Assembly (NCBI GenBank): GCA_021783175.1
Contig: JAJXUF010000004.1
Location: forward strand, 20,487-84,486
Source: Pseudomonadota bacterium
Lineage (GTDB): Bacteria; Pseudomonadota; Gammaproteobacteria; Acidiferrobacterales; UBA6901
Direction: 5' to 3'
DNA length: 64,000 bases
Part shown: positions 55,507-64,000 of the stretch, in pieces
Layout of the letters: each line of letters opens with the position of its first letter
Numbering within the stretch: the stretch's first letter is position 1
Program-made: the position numbers and the translations under genes
Notes under the pieces: generated by a model
Seen by the model: the letters and a program-made list of their open reading frames with translations, nothing else
Databases searched by the model: none
Told to the model about the DNA's origin: nothing

Positions 55507-55842
55507 ATGTACGGGTTTGAAGAGCTGGATGTACTTCAGCTGCAGGACTTGATGGGCAAGCAGCAAGGGCAGATTGCGCTCATCGATGTGCGCACACCGG
55601 CGGAGGTTGCCCGTGGCGCAATTGCCGGAGCAAAGAATATCCCGCTCCATCTGCTACCGATGGCCGAACGCGATCTCAGTAAAGAATGCCAGATGGTGTT
55701 CTACTGCCAGACGGGCGCGCGCTCTGCGCAGGCTTGTGCATTCCTGGCGGCGCGCGGGTGGAAGAACATTTATAATCTGCGCGGCGGAATCATGGCTTGG
55801 TTACATAGCGGCAAACCGGCCACTGCTCTTGAGGCGGTTTGA
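55507..55842 (+). CDS. rhd: Single-domain rhodanese
   Basis: A cytoplasmic sulfurtransferase that loads sulfane sulfur onto a cysteine, probably to hand it to the adjacent TusA. The 111-residue protein has the rhodanese core with IDVRTPAEVARGAIAGAKNI, the active-site loop YCQTGARS (cysteine in the CxxGxRS pattern), and NLRGGIMAW. GGGGGATTATACA precedes the ATG. It is first in the rhodanese-tusA-dsrE2 order typical of Hdr-based sulfur oxidisers. Confidence 0.92.
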   Translation: MYGFEELDVLQLQDLMGKQQGQIALIDVRTPAEVARGAIAGAKNIPLHLLPMAERDLSKECQMVFYCQTGARSAQACAFLAARGWKNIYNLRGGIMAWLHSGKPATALEAV

Positions 55843-55983
55843 CGATGAATTTCAGGGATGGTCGTGTTCAGCGATACCGGCGCGCGTGATCAGGCGCTGA
55901 TGGAACTGTAGAGATCCGCTGTAAGCGACGTATCGGCGGTACGAGTTAAATTATCACTATCACTTCACCTCGAGGAGGAGAAA

Positions 55984-56211
55984 ATGGCTGACAAAGAACT
56001 TGATGCACGTGGACTAAATTGCCCGCTTCCGATTCTGCGTACCAAGAAGATGCTGAACGAACTGACTGGCGGCCAGACCTTGCGTGTCGTGGCGACCGAC
56101 CCCGGCGCGGTCAAGGATTTCCAGGCTTTCGCCAAACAGACCGGCAACGAACTGCTTGAGTCGGCTGAGGCCAATGGCGAATATACTTTTCTTCTGAAGA
56201 AGAAAGCCTAA
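55984..56211 (+). CDS. tusA: Sulfur carrier protein TusA
   Basis: A 75-residue sulfur carrier whose conserved cysteine in LNCPLPILRTKK holds persulfide sulfur during transfer to DsrE proteins or sHdr. The LRVVATDPGAVKDFQAFAKQ stretch is standard for the family. GAGGAGGAG lies four bases before the ATG. It is encoded between rhodanese and dsrE2. Confidence 0.96.
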   Translation: MADKELDARGLNCPLPILRTKKMLNELTGGQTLRVVATDPGAVKDFQAFAKQTGNELLESAEANGEYTFLLKKKA

Positions 56212-56267
56212 TTGCCCGCCGCTTGCAGCGGCATCAGAAAGCGCTTTTTTGAGGAGAGCCTAGATCC

Positions 56268-56777
56268 ATGTCCGAACCTAAGAAGCTTGCGATCATTGCT
56301 ACCAAGGGTACCCTAGATTGGGCCTACCCGCCGTTCATCCTGGCGTCGACGGCCGCCGCCCTCGGGTATGAGGTTCAGGTGTTTTTCACTTTTTACGGTC
56401 TTCAGCTGCTGAAGAAGAAGCTCGATCTCAAAGTGAGCCCGCTGGGAAATCCTGGCATGCCGATGAAGATGCCGTTCGGGCCCAAGTGGTTCAAGAGCAT
56501 CAACTGGAACATTCCTAACGCTGTGCAGTCGCTGATTCCAGGCTATGAGTCTCTGGCGACCACGCTCATGAAGCAGACGGTCAAGAACAACGGCGTGGCC
56601 TCAATTCCCGATCTGCGTGAACTGTGCCGTGAAGCTGAAGTCAAATTCATTGCGTGCCAGATGACTGTGGAATTGTTCGGCTTTACCCATAGCGATTTCA
56701 TCGACGGACTTGAATTTGGCGGCGCAGCGACATTCTTTGAATTCGCCGGCGAGTCGGATATCTGCCTCTTCATATAA
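56268..56777 (+). CDS. dsrE2: DsrE2-type sulfurtransferase
   Basis: A 169-residue protein of the DsrE/peroxiredoxin-like group. It contains KLAIIATKGTLDWAYPPFIL, VFFTFYGLQLLKKKLDLKVS, GVASIPDLRELCREAEVKFI and the candidate sulfur-binding cysteine in FIACQMTVEL, ending in the hydrophobic DICLFI. It is expected to accept sulfur from TusA. No membrane helices are evident, which fits the soluble DsrE2 subgroup. GAGGAGAG precedes the ATG. Confidence 0.88.
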   Translation: MSEPKKLAIIATKGTLDWAYPPFILASTAAALGYEVQVFFTFYGLQLLKKKLDLKVSPLGNPGMPMKMPFGPKWFKSINWNIPNAVQSLIPGYESLATTLMKQTVKNNGVASIPDLRELCREAEVKFIACQMTVELFGFTHSDFIDGLEFGGAATFFEFAGESDICLFI

Positions 56778-56790
56778 GGTGACGATCGCA

Positions 56791-56834
56791 TATACCCGTA
56801 CCGGCGGGTGTTCCGCAGCCGGTACGGGTGTATA
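56791..56834. other. Long hairpin between dsrE2 and hdrC1
   Basis: CCCGTACCGGC pairs with GCCGGTACGGG, with a further imperfect flank (TATA / GTATA). No U-tract follows. It probably ends or stabilises the rhodanese-tusA-dsrE2 message; a further 200-base stretch then leads to hdrC1 and should hold the sHdr promoter. Confidence 0.5.
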
Positions 56835-57032
56835 GTTCTAACCCTGTCATTGCGGTCCGCTTCACAGTTCTCAGTTTCGCACTAAGATTTTCAGGCACGC
56901 CAAGCGGGTGGTTGGTCCCCGACCCCGACCCCCTTTAACTCGCCTGGCAGAGTCGTATACTTGACTATATTGGTCGGCTTAGCTATAAGTATGTGGTCAT
57001 ATACTAATATGATTTCGTGACAGGAGACCCTG

Positions 57033-57719
57033 ATGGCGACGTATGCCGAAATGCAGGAAATCTACGACGATATCCGCAGTGACTTCCGTTTCGATCACGA
57101 GCTTAACGGGTGCCTGAATTGCGGCATCTGTACAGCGACCTGTCCTGCCGCACACTACTACGACTTCAGTCCACGCGAGATCGTCCAGCTGCTTTGGACC
57201 GAAAACGTCGAGCAGATCTACGACGCGATGCAGGAAAAGATCTGGGCCTGTGCGCAATGCATGACCTGCGCTGCGCGCTGTCCGTTTAAGAATTCGCCCG
57301 GCGGTCTCATCGCTATCATGCGCGAAGTTTCCATCAAGCATGGCATGCAGTCGGCAAAGGATGTGCTTCGTCCCTTCGGCCGCGTCATGCTGAAGTTGAT
57401 CACCACCGGCAACCAGCTGTCGCCCGACATGATCCAGCCCGATCATTTTCCGGACTGGGGTCCGAACATCCAGAAAGTGGAAGGGAATCTGAAGCTCCTG
57501 CGCAAGGCCATTCCGGTGCGCACATTGCAAACCACCGACACCGCCTGGGAGGTGTCGCTCAAGACTTCGGTCGAGATGTACACCATCTGGGAAATGACCG
57601 GTGTACTCACTGCACTCGAGATCGTGGATGAGAACCTGTTTGACGTGATCGAGGATTTCATCGACGAGAAGCGCGAAGATTATCAAGACTGGCTCGAGGA
57701 GCAGGAAGACAAAGATTGA
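57033..57719 (+). CDS. hdrC1: sHdrC1, iron-sulfur subunit of the sulfur-oxidising Hdr-like complex
   Basis: Electron-transfer subunit with two [4Fe-4S] clusters. The 228-residue protein has CLNCGICTATCP (about residues 27-38) and CAQCMTCAARCP (about 74-85). The rest is helical and includes KTLQTT-like HdrB-docking regions and a very acidic C-terminus (ENLFDVIEDFIDEKREDYQD). AGGAG lies eight bases before the ATG. It opens the shdrC1B1A-hyp-C2B2 order used in cytoplasmic oxidation of sulfane sulfur to sulfite. Confidence 0.95.
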   Translation: MATYAEMQEIYDDIRSDFRFDHELNGCLNCGICTATCPAAHYYDFSPREIVQLLWTENVEQIYDAMQEKIWACAQCMTCAARCPFKNSPGGLIAIMREVSIKHGMQSAKDVLRPFGRVMLKLITTGNQLSPDMIQPDHFPDWGPNIQKVEGNLKLLRKAIPVRTLQTTDTAWEVSLKTSVEMYTIWEMTGVLTALEIVDENLFDVIEDFIDEKREDYQDWLEEQEDKD

Positions 57720-57780
57720 TGGCGGCGGACCCAACGCCCAACGAAGACTGTGTAGTCTGAATTTGTAAGGAGACCTACGC

Positions 57781-59193
57781 ATGAACCCGAAAGATTTCAC
57801 ACCTGGCAATCACAACATGACGGCTGAGGGCGCAGGCCCCGGAGCCATGAAACCGGGTTTCCATAATACTGACGGCCAGGGAATTGCCGGCCACGGCTCG
57901 TTCTTCCAGCAGACCAACCTGTCTCCCGAGGAGGCAGCCCGGGCGACCGAATGGGTGCGCAAGCATGTCGATCGCCGTACCATCGATCTTGGCGAACGCA
58001 TGGACGATGTGCGTGACCACATGTGGGAACTGGAAAAGGACGGCCAGATCATCGTGCACCGAATCGGCGAGGAGCACGAGCCGAAGACGGTCAAGACTCT
58101 TTTCGGCTGGGACAAGAAAATCCCGACAAAGCGTCTGTGGCACCACAAGTCTTGCGGCCAGTGCGGCAACATACCTGGCTATCCCACCTCCCTGCTGTGG
58201 CTGATGAACAAATTTGATTTCGTGCCCGGTAAGGACTACCTCGACGAAACCGACCAGACTTCCTGCACCGCCTGGAACTATCACGGCTCGGGCATTGGCA
58301 ACGTCGAGTCACTGGCGGCGGTGTTCCTGCGAAATTTCCATCAGGCCTATGTTTCCGGCAAGCAGCACGGTTTCGAACTTGGCCATTTCTTTCCGCTGGT
58401 GCACTGCGGCACCTCGTTCGGCAATTACAAGGAAATCCGCAAGTACCTCGTTGAGTCCGCGGAGCTGCGTGAAAAGGTCACCAAGATCCTCGGCAAACTT
58501 GGCCGGCTGGTCGATGGCAAGATCGTCATTCCCGAGGAAATCGTGCACTACTCCGAGTGGGTGCACGTCATGCGCCATCGCATCGCATCTGAACTGCAGA
58601 CGATTGATTTGTCCAATATCCGCGTATCCATGCACGTCGCCTGCCACTACTACAAGATGATCCACGAAGACGCGATCTACGAACCGGAAACGCTCGGCGG
58701 CAACCGTACCGCCATTGGCACGGCGCTGGCGCAGGCGCTGGGTGCGAATGTTATCGACTACTCGACCTGGTATGACTGCTGCGGCTTTGGATTCCGCCAT
58801 ATCATTTCGGAGCGCGAATTCGTGCGTTCCTTCACGATGGATCGCAAGATTCGGGTCGTCAAGGAAGAGGCCAACGCCGACGTGCTGCTCGGTAACGACA
58901 CGGGTTGCATCACGACCATGGACAAGAACCAGTGGATCGGCAAGGCGCACGGCAAGAATTTCCAGATGCCGATCATGGCTGACGTTCAGTTCGCGGCACT
59001 GGCCTGCGGCGCCGATCCGTTCAAGATAGTGCAACTCCAATGGCACGCGTCGCCGTGCGAAGAACTGGTCGAGAAGATGGGCATTGATTGGAACAAGGCG
59101 AAAGCCGAGTTCGAGAAGTATTTGAAGCAGGTCGAGCAGGGAAACATCGAATATCTCTATGATCCGGAACTCGCATTAGGGGGCAAGGCATAA
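57781..59193 (+). CDS. hdrB1: sHdrB1, CCG-domain subunit
   Basis: Catalytic-type subunit resembling HdrB of heterodisulfide reductase. It has 470 residues, longer than sHdrB2 because of about 130 N-terminal residues of unrecognised sequence (GNHNMTAEGAGPGAMKPGFH). Cysteine-rich motifs are HKSCGQCGNIPGY, VHCGTSFGNYK, VACHYYKMI and YDCCGFGF, with a later GNDTGC. The first CCG-like motif deviates from the canonical form, as is usual for sHdrB1. GGAG precedes the ATG at 57781. It follows hdrC1 by 61 bases. Confidence 0.92.
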   Translation: MNPKDFTPGNHNMTAEGAGPGAMKPGFHNTDGQGIAGHGSFFQQTNLSPEEAARATEWVRKHVDRRTIDLGERMDDVRDHMWELEKDGQIIVHRIGEEHEPKTVKTLFGWDKKIPTKRLWHHKSCGQCGNIPGYPTSLLWLMNKFDFVPGKDYLDETDQTSCTAWNYHGSGIGNVESLAAVFLRNFHQAYVSGKQHGFELGHFFPLVHCGTSFGNYKEIRKYLVESAELREKVTKILGKLGRLVDGKIVIPEEIVHYSEWVHVMRHRIASELQTIDLSNIRVSMHVACHYYKMIHEDAIYEPETLGGNRTAIGTALAQALGANVIDYSTWYDCCGFGFRHIISEREFVRSFTMDRKIRVVKEEANADVLLGNDTGCITTMDKNQWIGKAHGKNFQMPIMADVQFAALACGADPFKIVQLQWHASPCEELVEKMGIDWNKAKAEFEKYLKQVEQGNIEYLYDPELALGGKA

Positions 59194-59195
59194 CA

Positions 59196-60248
59196 ATGCA
59201 GAATACCGTACTCGTGGTGGGCGGTGGCCCGGCCGGGTTGGCTGCCTCGGCCGGCGTGGTCGGCGCCGGAAAGAACGTGGTGCTGGTGGAGAAAGAAGAC
59301 CGGCTGGGTGGGGCGCCGATCATCTCCGGATATGCCAAGCTCGTGCCGTCCGGCGAGTGGGCCAAGGATGCCATGGGTCGCATGATCAAGCGCGTCGAAG
59401 ATTCGAAACTCGCGCAAATTCACAAGAGCACCCGGGTTTCCAAGCTCGAAGGCGAAGCCGGAAACTTCACCGCCACGCTCAGCAACGGCGAACAGATTAG
59501 CGCCGGCGCTGTTGTGCTGGCGACCGGTTTTACCCACTTTGATTCGATCAACAAGCCTGAATGGGGATTCGGTACGTTCGAGGACGTGCTTACCACTACC
59601 CAGATGGAGCAGATGGTGGCGAGCGGCAAGATTGCGTGTCCGTCGGACGGACGCGTGCCGGAGCGTGTCTGTATCCTGCTGTGCGTAGGTTCGCGTGACC
59701 GCCAGATCGGTCGTGAGTGGTGCTCGAAAATCTGCTGCACCGTCTCCACCAACCTGGCGATGGAGATCAAGGAGCTTTCGCCGCAGACCGACGTGTTCAT
59801 CTATTACATGGACATCCGTACTTTCGGTCTGTATGAGGACAAGTTCTACTGGAAGTCGCAGGAAGAGTTTAAGACCAAATTCGTCAAGGCACGCATCGCT
59901 GAAGTTACGCGTGCGCCGGATGGCAAGCGTTTGCTGGTCAAGGGAGAGGACACGCTAGTTAAACGCCCGATCGTTATTCCCTTCGACATCGTGGTGCATG
60001 CCATCGGCATGGATCCGAATCTGGAAAACACGGAAATTGCCAAGGTGTTCGGCATCGGTCTCGAGAAGCACGGTTTCATTGATCGTGCCGAGCATTACAC
60101 CAACACCTGCGGTTCTACGCGGCGCGGCATCTATGTAGCGGGCGCTGCCCTGGGACCGGAAACTATCGACGACTCCATTTCCCAGGGACAGGCTGCCGCA
60201 GCGCGCGCCGTAGCCGACCTGTATGCTCTGGTTCAAAAAACAGCCTAG
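59196..60248 (+). CDS. hdrA: sHdrA, FAD subunit
   Basis: Flavin-containing subunit of the complex. The 350-residue protein has the dinucleotide motif VVGGGPAGLAASAGV, VLVEKEDRLGG, a CVGSRDRQIGREWCSKICC cysteine cluster for iron-sulfur binding, and a C-terminal GIYVAGAALGPETI with FAD contacts. It is short relative to methanogen HdrA because the extra ferredoxin domains are missing, which is typical of the sHdr form. It starts two bases after the hdrB1 stop. Confidence 0.95.
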   Translation: MQNTVLVVGGGPAGLAASAGVVGAGKNVVLVEKEDRLGGAPIISGYAKLVPSGEWAKDAMGRMIKRVEDSKLAQIHKSTRVSKLEGEAGNFTATLSNGEQISAGAVVLATGFTHFDSINKPEWGFGTFEDVLTTTQMEQMVASGKIACPSDGRVPERVCILLCVGSRDRQIGREWCSKICCTVSTNLAMEIKELSPQTDVFIYYMDIRTFGLYEDKFYWKSQEEFKTKFVKARIAEVTRAPDGKRLLVKGEDTLVKRPIVIPFDIVVHAIGMDPNLENTEIAKVFGIGLEKHGFIDRAEHYTNTCGSTRRGIYVAGAALGPETIDDSISQGQAAAARAVADLYALVQKTA

Positions 60249-61095
60249 CGCGACGGGTGGCTCGGTCGCCGAAGGCGAGGCCATCCTACCGGTGAGCCTC
60301 GCTGTTGCACTGGATGCGCGCATTTTCCGTGAAAAGTTTGCGGTGTTTCTGGAGCTGCTTGGGGATGGCGGCGGGGTTGATCCCTATCTCGATGCGCTCG
60401 GCAACAAGAGTCGTCTGTACCGCAGCTTGCTCGACCGGCCAGCAATCGAGGCGCTCAACCGAGAAAAGGTCGAGACGCTGCTGGAAACGGTAATGCCGGC
60501 GCGCAAGCGCCTCGGTCCCGCGCTCGCCGCCATGGACGAGTCATTGCTGGTGGCGGCGGTAAAACAGCTGCTCTCTGGCAGGGCGGAACTGGAAGAAAGG
60601 ATGAATGCTTTCGTGGCGTCGATACCTCCGGATGTGGCCGAGGATGCCAAAGCAGCCAAAAAGACGCAGCGCGCCGCATGGGATTTCGCCGCAGAGATGT
60701 TGCACTTTCGCGCGCCTGCGCAGTACCCGCTCATGACGCGCTGGGTATGGGACCAGGGAACGTTAAGCGGTGCAATGCGCGAGCTGCTGGCAGGCGGGGA
60801 TACACTTAACCAAATCCCGCTCGGAACATCGCCTGGCGTGTACGCGGCAGGGCGCGATTGGGTTGCTCAACAGATGGCGGAGCGGGGGGTCTACCGTGAA
60901 CCGCACTTCGCCGTTGACCTGTTTTTGGCACATGCCTACGCGGACTACATGCGCGCGATGTCCAGCGGGATGGGGCTAATGAGCGCGGACTTCGGCGCAA
61001 AGGCCGATCCCTTGGAGCCGGTAAAAAAGCTGCTGGGCATAGATCATGTCAGGCGCAGCGGCGAATCGCGGGTCAGGAAGGCGGTGCTGCACTAG
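60223..61095 (+). CDS. sHdr-associated hypothetical protein (Hyp)
   Basis: A 290-residue protein encoded in all known shdr clusters between hdrA and hdrC2; its role is not established. It is largely helical, with no cofactor motif or signal peptide. It contains AAWDFAAEMLHFRAPAQYPL and a late ADYMRAMSSGMGLMSADFG. The ATG overlaps hdrA by 26 bases, implying translational coupling. Confidence 0.85.
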   Translation: MLWFKKQPSATGGSVAEGEAILPVSLAVALDARIFREKFAVFLELLGDGGGVDPYLDALGNKSRLYRSLLDRPAIEALNREKVETLLETVMPARKRLGPALAAMDESLLVAAVKQLLSGRAELEERMNAFVASIPPDVAEDAKAAKKTQRAAWDFAAEMLHFRAPAQYPLMTRWVWDQGTLSGAMRELLAGGDTLNQIPLGTSPGVYAAGRDWVAQQMAERGVYREPHFAVDLFLAHAYADYMRAMSSGMGLMSADFGAKADPLEPVKKLLGIDHVRRSGESRVRKAVLH

Positions 61096-61126
61096 AGCGG
61101 GACCAGACATTTGGAGATGCAAGCAG

Positions 61127-61867
61127 ATGGCAATACATGAAAAATCGCTGATCGACCCTGACCGCATCATGACGCATGAGTCATTGGTCGTAGATGGCGT
61201 AGACGTATCCGGTCACTGGAACACCATGGTCGCGCCGCGCTTCCTCAGCGATTACGATGATGACTTCCACAAGATCATCCAGAGCTACCCAGGTGGCGAA
61301 AACGTGCACCGCTGCTGGCAATGCGGTTCCTGCACCAATTCCTGCACGATGTATGCGCAAAACACGGACTTCAATCCGCGCTACTGGATCTACCTCACGA
61401 ACCTTGGCCTGAAAAACGAAATCCTCAAGGACAAGGAAATCATCTGGACCTGTGTCTCGTGCAATAAATGCACCAATATCTGCCCCAAGGACGTACGCCC
61501 CGAGGGCGTGATGAAGGCGCTTGCCCACTGGATGGAAGAGGAAGGTTTTACCGAAAAGACACGGTCTACGATTTTTGACGAGGAGTTCACCGAACAGATT
61601 CTCGACCATGGCAGAATCGAAGACGCGCATGTCCTGCTCAATTTCCTGAGGAAGACCAAGCAGTCGTATTTCCAGGACTGGCTCATCGAAGCCGTGAAGC
61701 GGCTAATGAAGCACATGCCGGTTACATTTCTTGCCATGCTCGGACTGCATTTTGTGTTCACGCCCAAGACAAAGTCCTGGGGACGCACCGGGCAGGTGCT
61801 GAAGGACTACATTCGTGAACAGAAAGAAGCCGCGCACGCGCATGTTAAGGAGGTCGCGCATGTCTAA
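61127..61867 (+). CDS. hdrC2: sHdrC2, iron-sulfur subunit
   Basis: Second electron-transfer subunit with two [4Fe-4S] motifs, CWQCGSCTNSC and CVSCNKCTNICP. The ATG at 61127 has GGAG ten bases upstream; the longer frame from 61046 overlaps the previous gene and is rejected. The protein has 246 residues, and a hydrophobic stretch (PVTFLAMLGLHFVFTP) near residue 200 could be a membrane or interface helix. It overlaps hdrB2 by eight bases. Confidence 0.94.
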   Translation: MAIHEKSLIDPDRIMTHESLVVDGVDVSGHWNTMVAPRFLSDYDDDFHKIIQSYPGGENVHRCWQCGSCTNSCTMYAQNTDFNPRYWIYLTNLGLKNEILKDKEIIWTCVSCNKCTNICPKDVRPEGVMKALAHWMEEEGFTEKTRSTIFDEEFTEQILDHGRIEDAHVLLNFLRKTKQSYFQDWLIEAVKRLMKHMPVTFLAMLGLHFVFTPKTKSWGRTGQVLKDYIREQKEAAHAHVKEVAHV

Positions 61868-62771
61868 GGTTGCTTACTATCCTGGCTGCGCACTCGAGGG
61901 CACCGGCGGCCCGTACGACAAGTCCACACGCGCGCTCGTCAAGGAACTCGGCCTTCACATGGACACACTGGTCGACTGGAATTGCTGTGGCGCGATGGAA
62001 GCAAAGAACGTTCATCCGATGCTGCAAACTTACATGTCGGCACGCAATCTCGCCATCGCAACGGAGAAGATGGGTTACGACACCGTCATGGCTCCGTGCA
62101 ATGGCTGCTATCACAACCTGAAGAAGGCAGAATACGAGCTTGCCACCTCGCAAGAATCGCTGAAGACAGTGCAGGATCTTGCCAGAAAATCCGATGATCC
62201 CGTCTATCATGGAGACGTCCGCACGCTGCACCTGCTGGAATGGCTGATGGAGGAGCTGGGTCCGGAGGGCATCAAGCAGAAGATCAAGAAGAACCTTAAC
62301 GGCATCAAGATCGCAAACTACTACGGTTGCATGTACACCCGTCCGCGCCAGATTTTTCCGGAGAAGGATCAGGGGCCGGGTTCGGAGTCGAGCTACAAGC
62401 CGCATTTCATGGACGATCTGCTGGCCGCCGCGGGCGCGGTCAATGTCGACTTTCCTCTCAAGACCGCCTGCTGCGGCGGCGCGCATACACTATCGGATGC
62501 TGATACCTCGACGCAGCTCGTGCTCAACCTGCTGCAGGCGGCGGAAGATTCCGGTGCCGAGGTCATCGCGACTGAATGTCCGACCTGTCACTCGGGTCTG
62601 GAGATGCACCAGGTACGGGCGGAGAAGGAATTCGCAATCAAGACCAACGTCAAAATCATTTATTTCACGCAACTGCTCGGACTGGCGCTCGGACTGTCGC
62701 CGCGGAAGATGGGGATTCACGAGAACATCAGCGACTCCATCGATTTCCTGAAAGAAAAGGGTGTTGCCTGA
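61860..62771 (+). CDS. hdrB2: sHdrB2, CCG-domain subunit
   Basis: Second HdrB-like subunit, with two canonical CCG domains: YPGCALEG, NCCGAME, CNGCYHNL, YYGCMYTRP, ACCGGAHTL and ECPTCHSGL. These ligands would hold non-cubane [4Fe-4S] clusters at the active site. The ATG at 61860 has AAGGAGG six bases upstream, within the end of hdrC2, so expression of the pair is coupled. The 303-residue length is normal. Confidence 0.95.
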   Translation: MSKVAYYPGCALEGTGGPYDKSTRALVKELGLHMDTLVDWNCCGAMEAKNVHPMLQTYMSARNLAIATEKMGYDTVMAPCNGCYHNLKKAEYELATSQESLKTVQDLARKSDDPVYHGDVRTLHLLEWLMEELGPEGIKQKIKKNLNGIKIANYYGCMYTRPRQIFPEKDQGPGSESSYKPHFMDDLLAAAGAVNVDFPLKTACCGGAHTLSDADTSTQLVLNLLQAAEDSGAEVIATECPTCHSGLEMHQVRAEKEFAIKTNVKIIYFTQLLGLALGLSPRKMGIHENISDSIDFLKEKGVA

Positions 62772-62934
62772 AGCACCAAGCCAAGCAGTCACGCAGGCCT
62801 GACTTTTTACGCACTGGCGTGGCAGCAATAAGTAATAATGGAGGGGTGGATGTCTAGTTGCCGCCGGCGACTTCCAGTTACAGAGCCGATCGCGGTGCCG
62901 CCTGCGGCACCCGTTTCCGGACAATGCTGACGCC

Positions 62935-63381
62935 ATGGAGTTTCAAGGTTGCGAATTCCGCCCCGAACTGCATTACGATAAGGAATATCAGATCTGGGTA
63001 CGGCGCGAAGCGGATGGCACGCTTACCATAGGCATGACCGATATTTCCCAGACCATAGCCGGGCGGATACTTCACGTACGGGTGCGTCGCCCGGGCACGG
63101 TGCGGCCTGCTGGAAAGCCGGTTGCGACCATCGAAAGCGGAAAATGGGCGGGGCCGATTCCGAATCTCTTCGACTGCGTGATCGAGGCGGGTAATGCGAA
63201 GGTGCTCGAGGATCCCGCGCTGCTCAATATCGAACCCTATGAGGCCTGGGTGGCCCGGGTGAGACCCAATGATGGTGTGGATCGAGCTTTGGGCATGCTG
63301 GTGAGTGGAAAGCACGCGGCCGAAGGCTACGCGGAACGCTGCCGCAGGGAAGACATCCACTGCAAGCGCAGTGCGAGGTGA
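62935..63381 (+). CDS. lbpA: Lipoate-binding protein LbpA (first copy)
   Basis: A GcvH-like lipoate carrier for the sHdr pathway. The 148-residue protein has the hammerhead fold with EYQIWVRREADGTLTIGMT, the lipoylation region TIESGKWAGPIPN with the lysine expected to carry lipoate, and IEAGNAKVLEDPALLN. Lipoate-bound sulfur is thought to be the sHdr substrate. It ends just before the next gene and shares four bases with an alternative GTG start for it. Confidence 0.94.
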   Translation: MEFQGCEFRPELHYDKEYQIWVRREADGTLTIGMTDISQTIAGRILHVRVRRPGTVRPAGKPVATIESGKWAGPIPNLFDCVIEAGNAKVLEDPALLNIEPYEAWVARVRPNDGVDRALGMLVSGKHAAEGYAERCRREDIHCKRSAR

Positions 63382-63386
63382 CAGGA

Positions 63387-63806
63387 ATGCAGCCAGAGAC
63401 GCAGAACGCGGACAACAATCACTACCTGGATCATGGGGAAAAGTCCGTCGTCATCATAATGACCAGCGGACCCAGTACACCGCAGCGTTGCGCCACACCT
63501 TTTTACCTGGGAGCGCTACTGTCTTCCATGGACGCCGACGTGAAGATCTTTTTCACCATGGAAGGCGTCAATCTCCTGAAGAAAGGAGTAGCGGAAAATC
63601 TCACGGCCATGCCGGGCGGCAAGCGCATCATCGAATTCATGCGCGACGCCAAAGCCGCCGGAGTTAAAATGCATCTATGCGCGCCCGCCCTTCCGGGATA
63701 CGAAATTGATCCCAAAGGCGGTCTCATCGACGAAGTCGATGAGTTGTCCAGTGGCGGTGCGCTAGCCGACCTCATTCTCTCGTCCGACAAGGTATTGTTT
63801 TTTTGA
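63387..63806 (+). CDS. DsrE-family protein in the sHdr operon
   Basis: A soluble DsrE/DsrF-like protein of about 139 residues with SVVIIMTSGPSTPQRCATPF, KIFFTMEGVNLLKKGVAENL and a candidate cysteine in KMHLCAPALPGY. It is probably a sulfur-transfer protein serving the lipoate-binding protein or sHdr. The ATG at 63387 has GAGG eight bases upstream; a GTG at 63378 is an alternative. It lies between two lipoate-binding protein genes, which supports a direct link. Confidence 0.85.
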   Translation: MQPETQNADNNHYLDHGEKSVVIIMTSGPSTPQRCATPFYLGALLSSMDADVKIFFTMEGVNLLKKGVAENLTAMPGGKRIIEFMRDAKAAGVKMHLCAPALPGYEIDPKGGLIDEVDELSSGGALADLILSSDKVLFF

Positions 63807-63898
63807 GGCTCTCGCGACGGGGTTGATCCGGCTGCGGGTTTCGAGGTAAATAACGGATTAGTTGGACCATTTAACTTTTCAGTGCGGGAGGAATGACA

Positions 63899-64000
63899 AT
63901 GGGTGCAGTACGCGGGTGCAACATTCCTGAGGAATTATCGTACAACGTCGAAAACAATGCCTGGGCGCGCAAGGAAAATGACGGCACGATTTCAAGCTGT
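63899..64000 (+). CDS. lbpA: Second lipoate-binding protein, truncated by the window edge
   Basis: Only the first 34 codons are present: MGAVRGCNIPEELSY and NNAWARKENDGTISS. This N-terminus matches the start of a GcvH-type lipoate-binding protein (compare LHYDKEYQIWVRREADG of the first copy), and GGGAGG lies seven bases before the ATG. The lipoyl lysine is beyond the window. Two lbpA genes bracketing a DsrE-type gene are known in sHdr clusters. Confidence 0.75.
   Translation, partial: MGAVRGCNIPEELSYNVENNAWARKENDGTISSC

Overview
The window reads as a chromosomal segment of a sulfur-oxidising, carbon-fixing, aerobic proteobacterium. Evidence: a soxXYZAB thiosulfate-oxidation set, a nearly complete sHdr/LbpA cytoplasmic sulfur-oxidation locus, phosphoribulokinase of the Calvin cycle, and a caa3-type cytochrome c oxidase. 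The mix resembles gamma/betaproteobacterial sulfur oxidisers such as Acidiferrobacterales or Thioalkalivibrio relatives. That assignment is inference from gene content; no rRNA or marker gene is present.

Layout. 0.1-11.5 kb: accessory genes (glycosyltransferase, two alpha/beta hydrolases, O-methyltransferase, two P-type ATPases, a halogenase-like flavoprotein). 12-18.4 kb: a HIG1-like small protein facing a coxB-coxA-ctaG-coxC-ctaB oxidase operon, with FNR-type palindromes between them. 18.4-24.3 kb: a lone ATP-synthase epsilon gene, a FecR/DUF6600 protein, a beta-barrel protein and an unknown exported protein. 24.8-30.9 kb: a heavy-metal RND efflux operon whose adaptor gene carries a frameshift. 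31-36 kb: an HTH/DUF1232 protein, an OprB-type porin and a ZIP transporter fused to a multicopper oxidase.

36.8-43.7 kb, all on the plus strand: the most unusual region. It holds a MglA/CvnD-like small GTPase, three Roadblock/LC7 proteins, an ABC ATPase fused to a dual-specificity phosphatase, a small membrane protein, a cysteine-cluster protein, a [2Fe-2S]-ferredoxin/flavin-reductase/truncated-globin/zinc-ribbon fusion, and two unrecognised proteins. I regard this as a candidate undescribed signalling-redox module. A terminator closes it, and an FNR-like site plus a di-heme cytochrome c gene follow.

45-64 kb: phosphoribulokinase, a CBS protein, HtpX and ThpR; then sox genes in the order X-Y-Z-A-(terminator)-B on the minus strand and a BepA-like protease. 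The right end runs rhodanese-tusA-dsrE2-hdrC1-B1-A-hyp-C2-B2-lbpA-dsrE-lbpA', the last gene cut by the window edge. No soxCD is seen. The expected flow is therefore thiosulfate to SoxY-bound sulfane, then cytoplasmic sulfur transfer by rhodanese/TusA/DsrE, then oxidation by sHdr with lipoate-binding proteins. Electrons would pass through cytochromes c to the caa3 oxidase, and carbon fixation would use phosphoribulokinase. No tRNA, rRNA, CRISPR array, integrase or insertion sequence was recognised.
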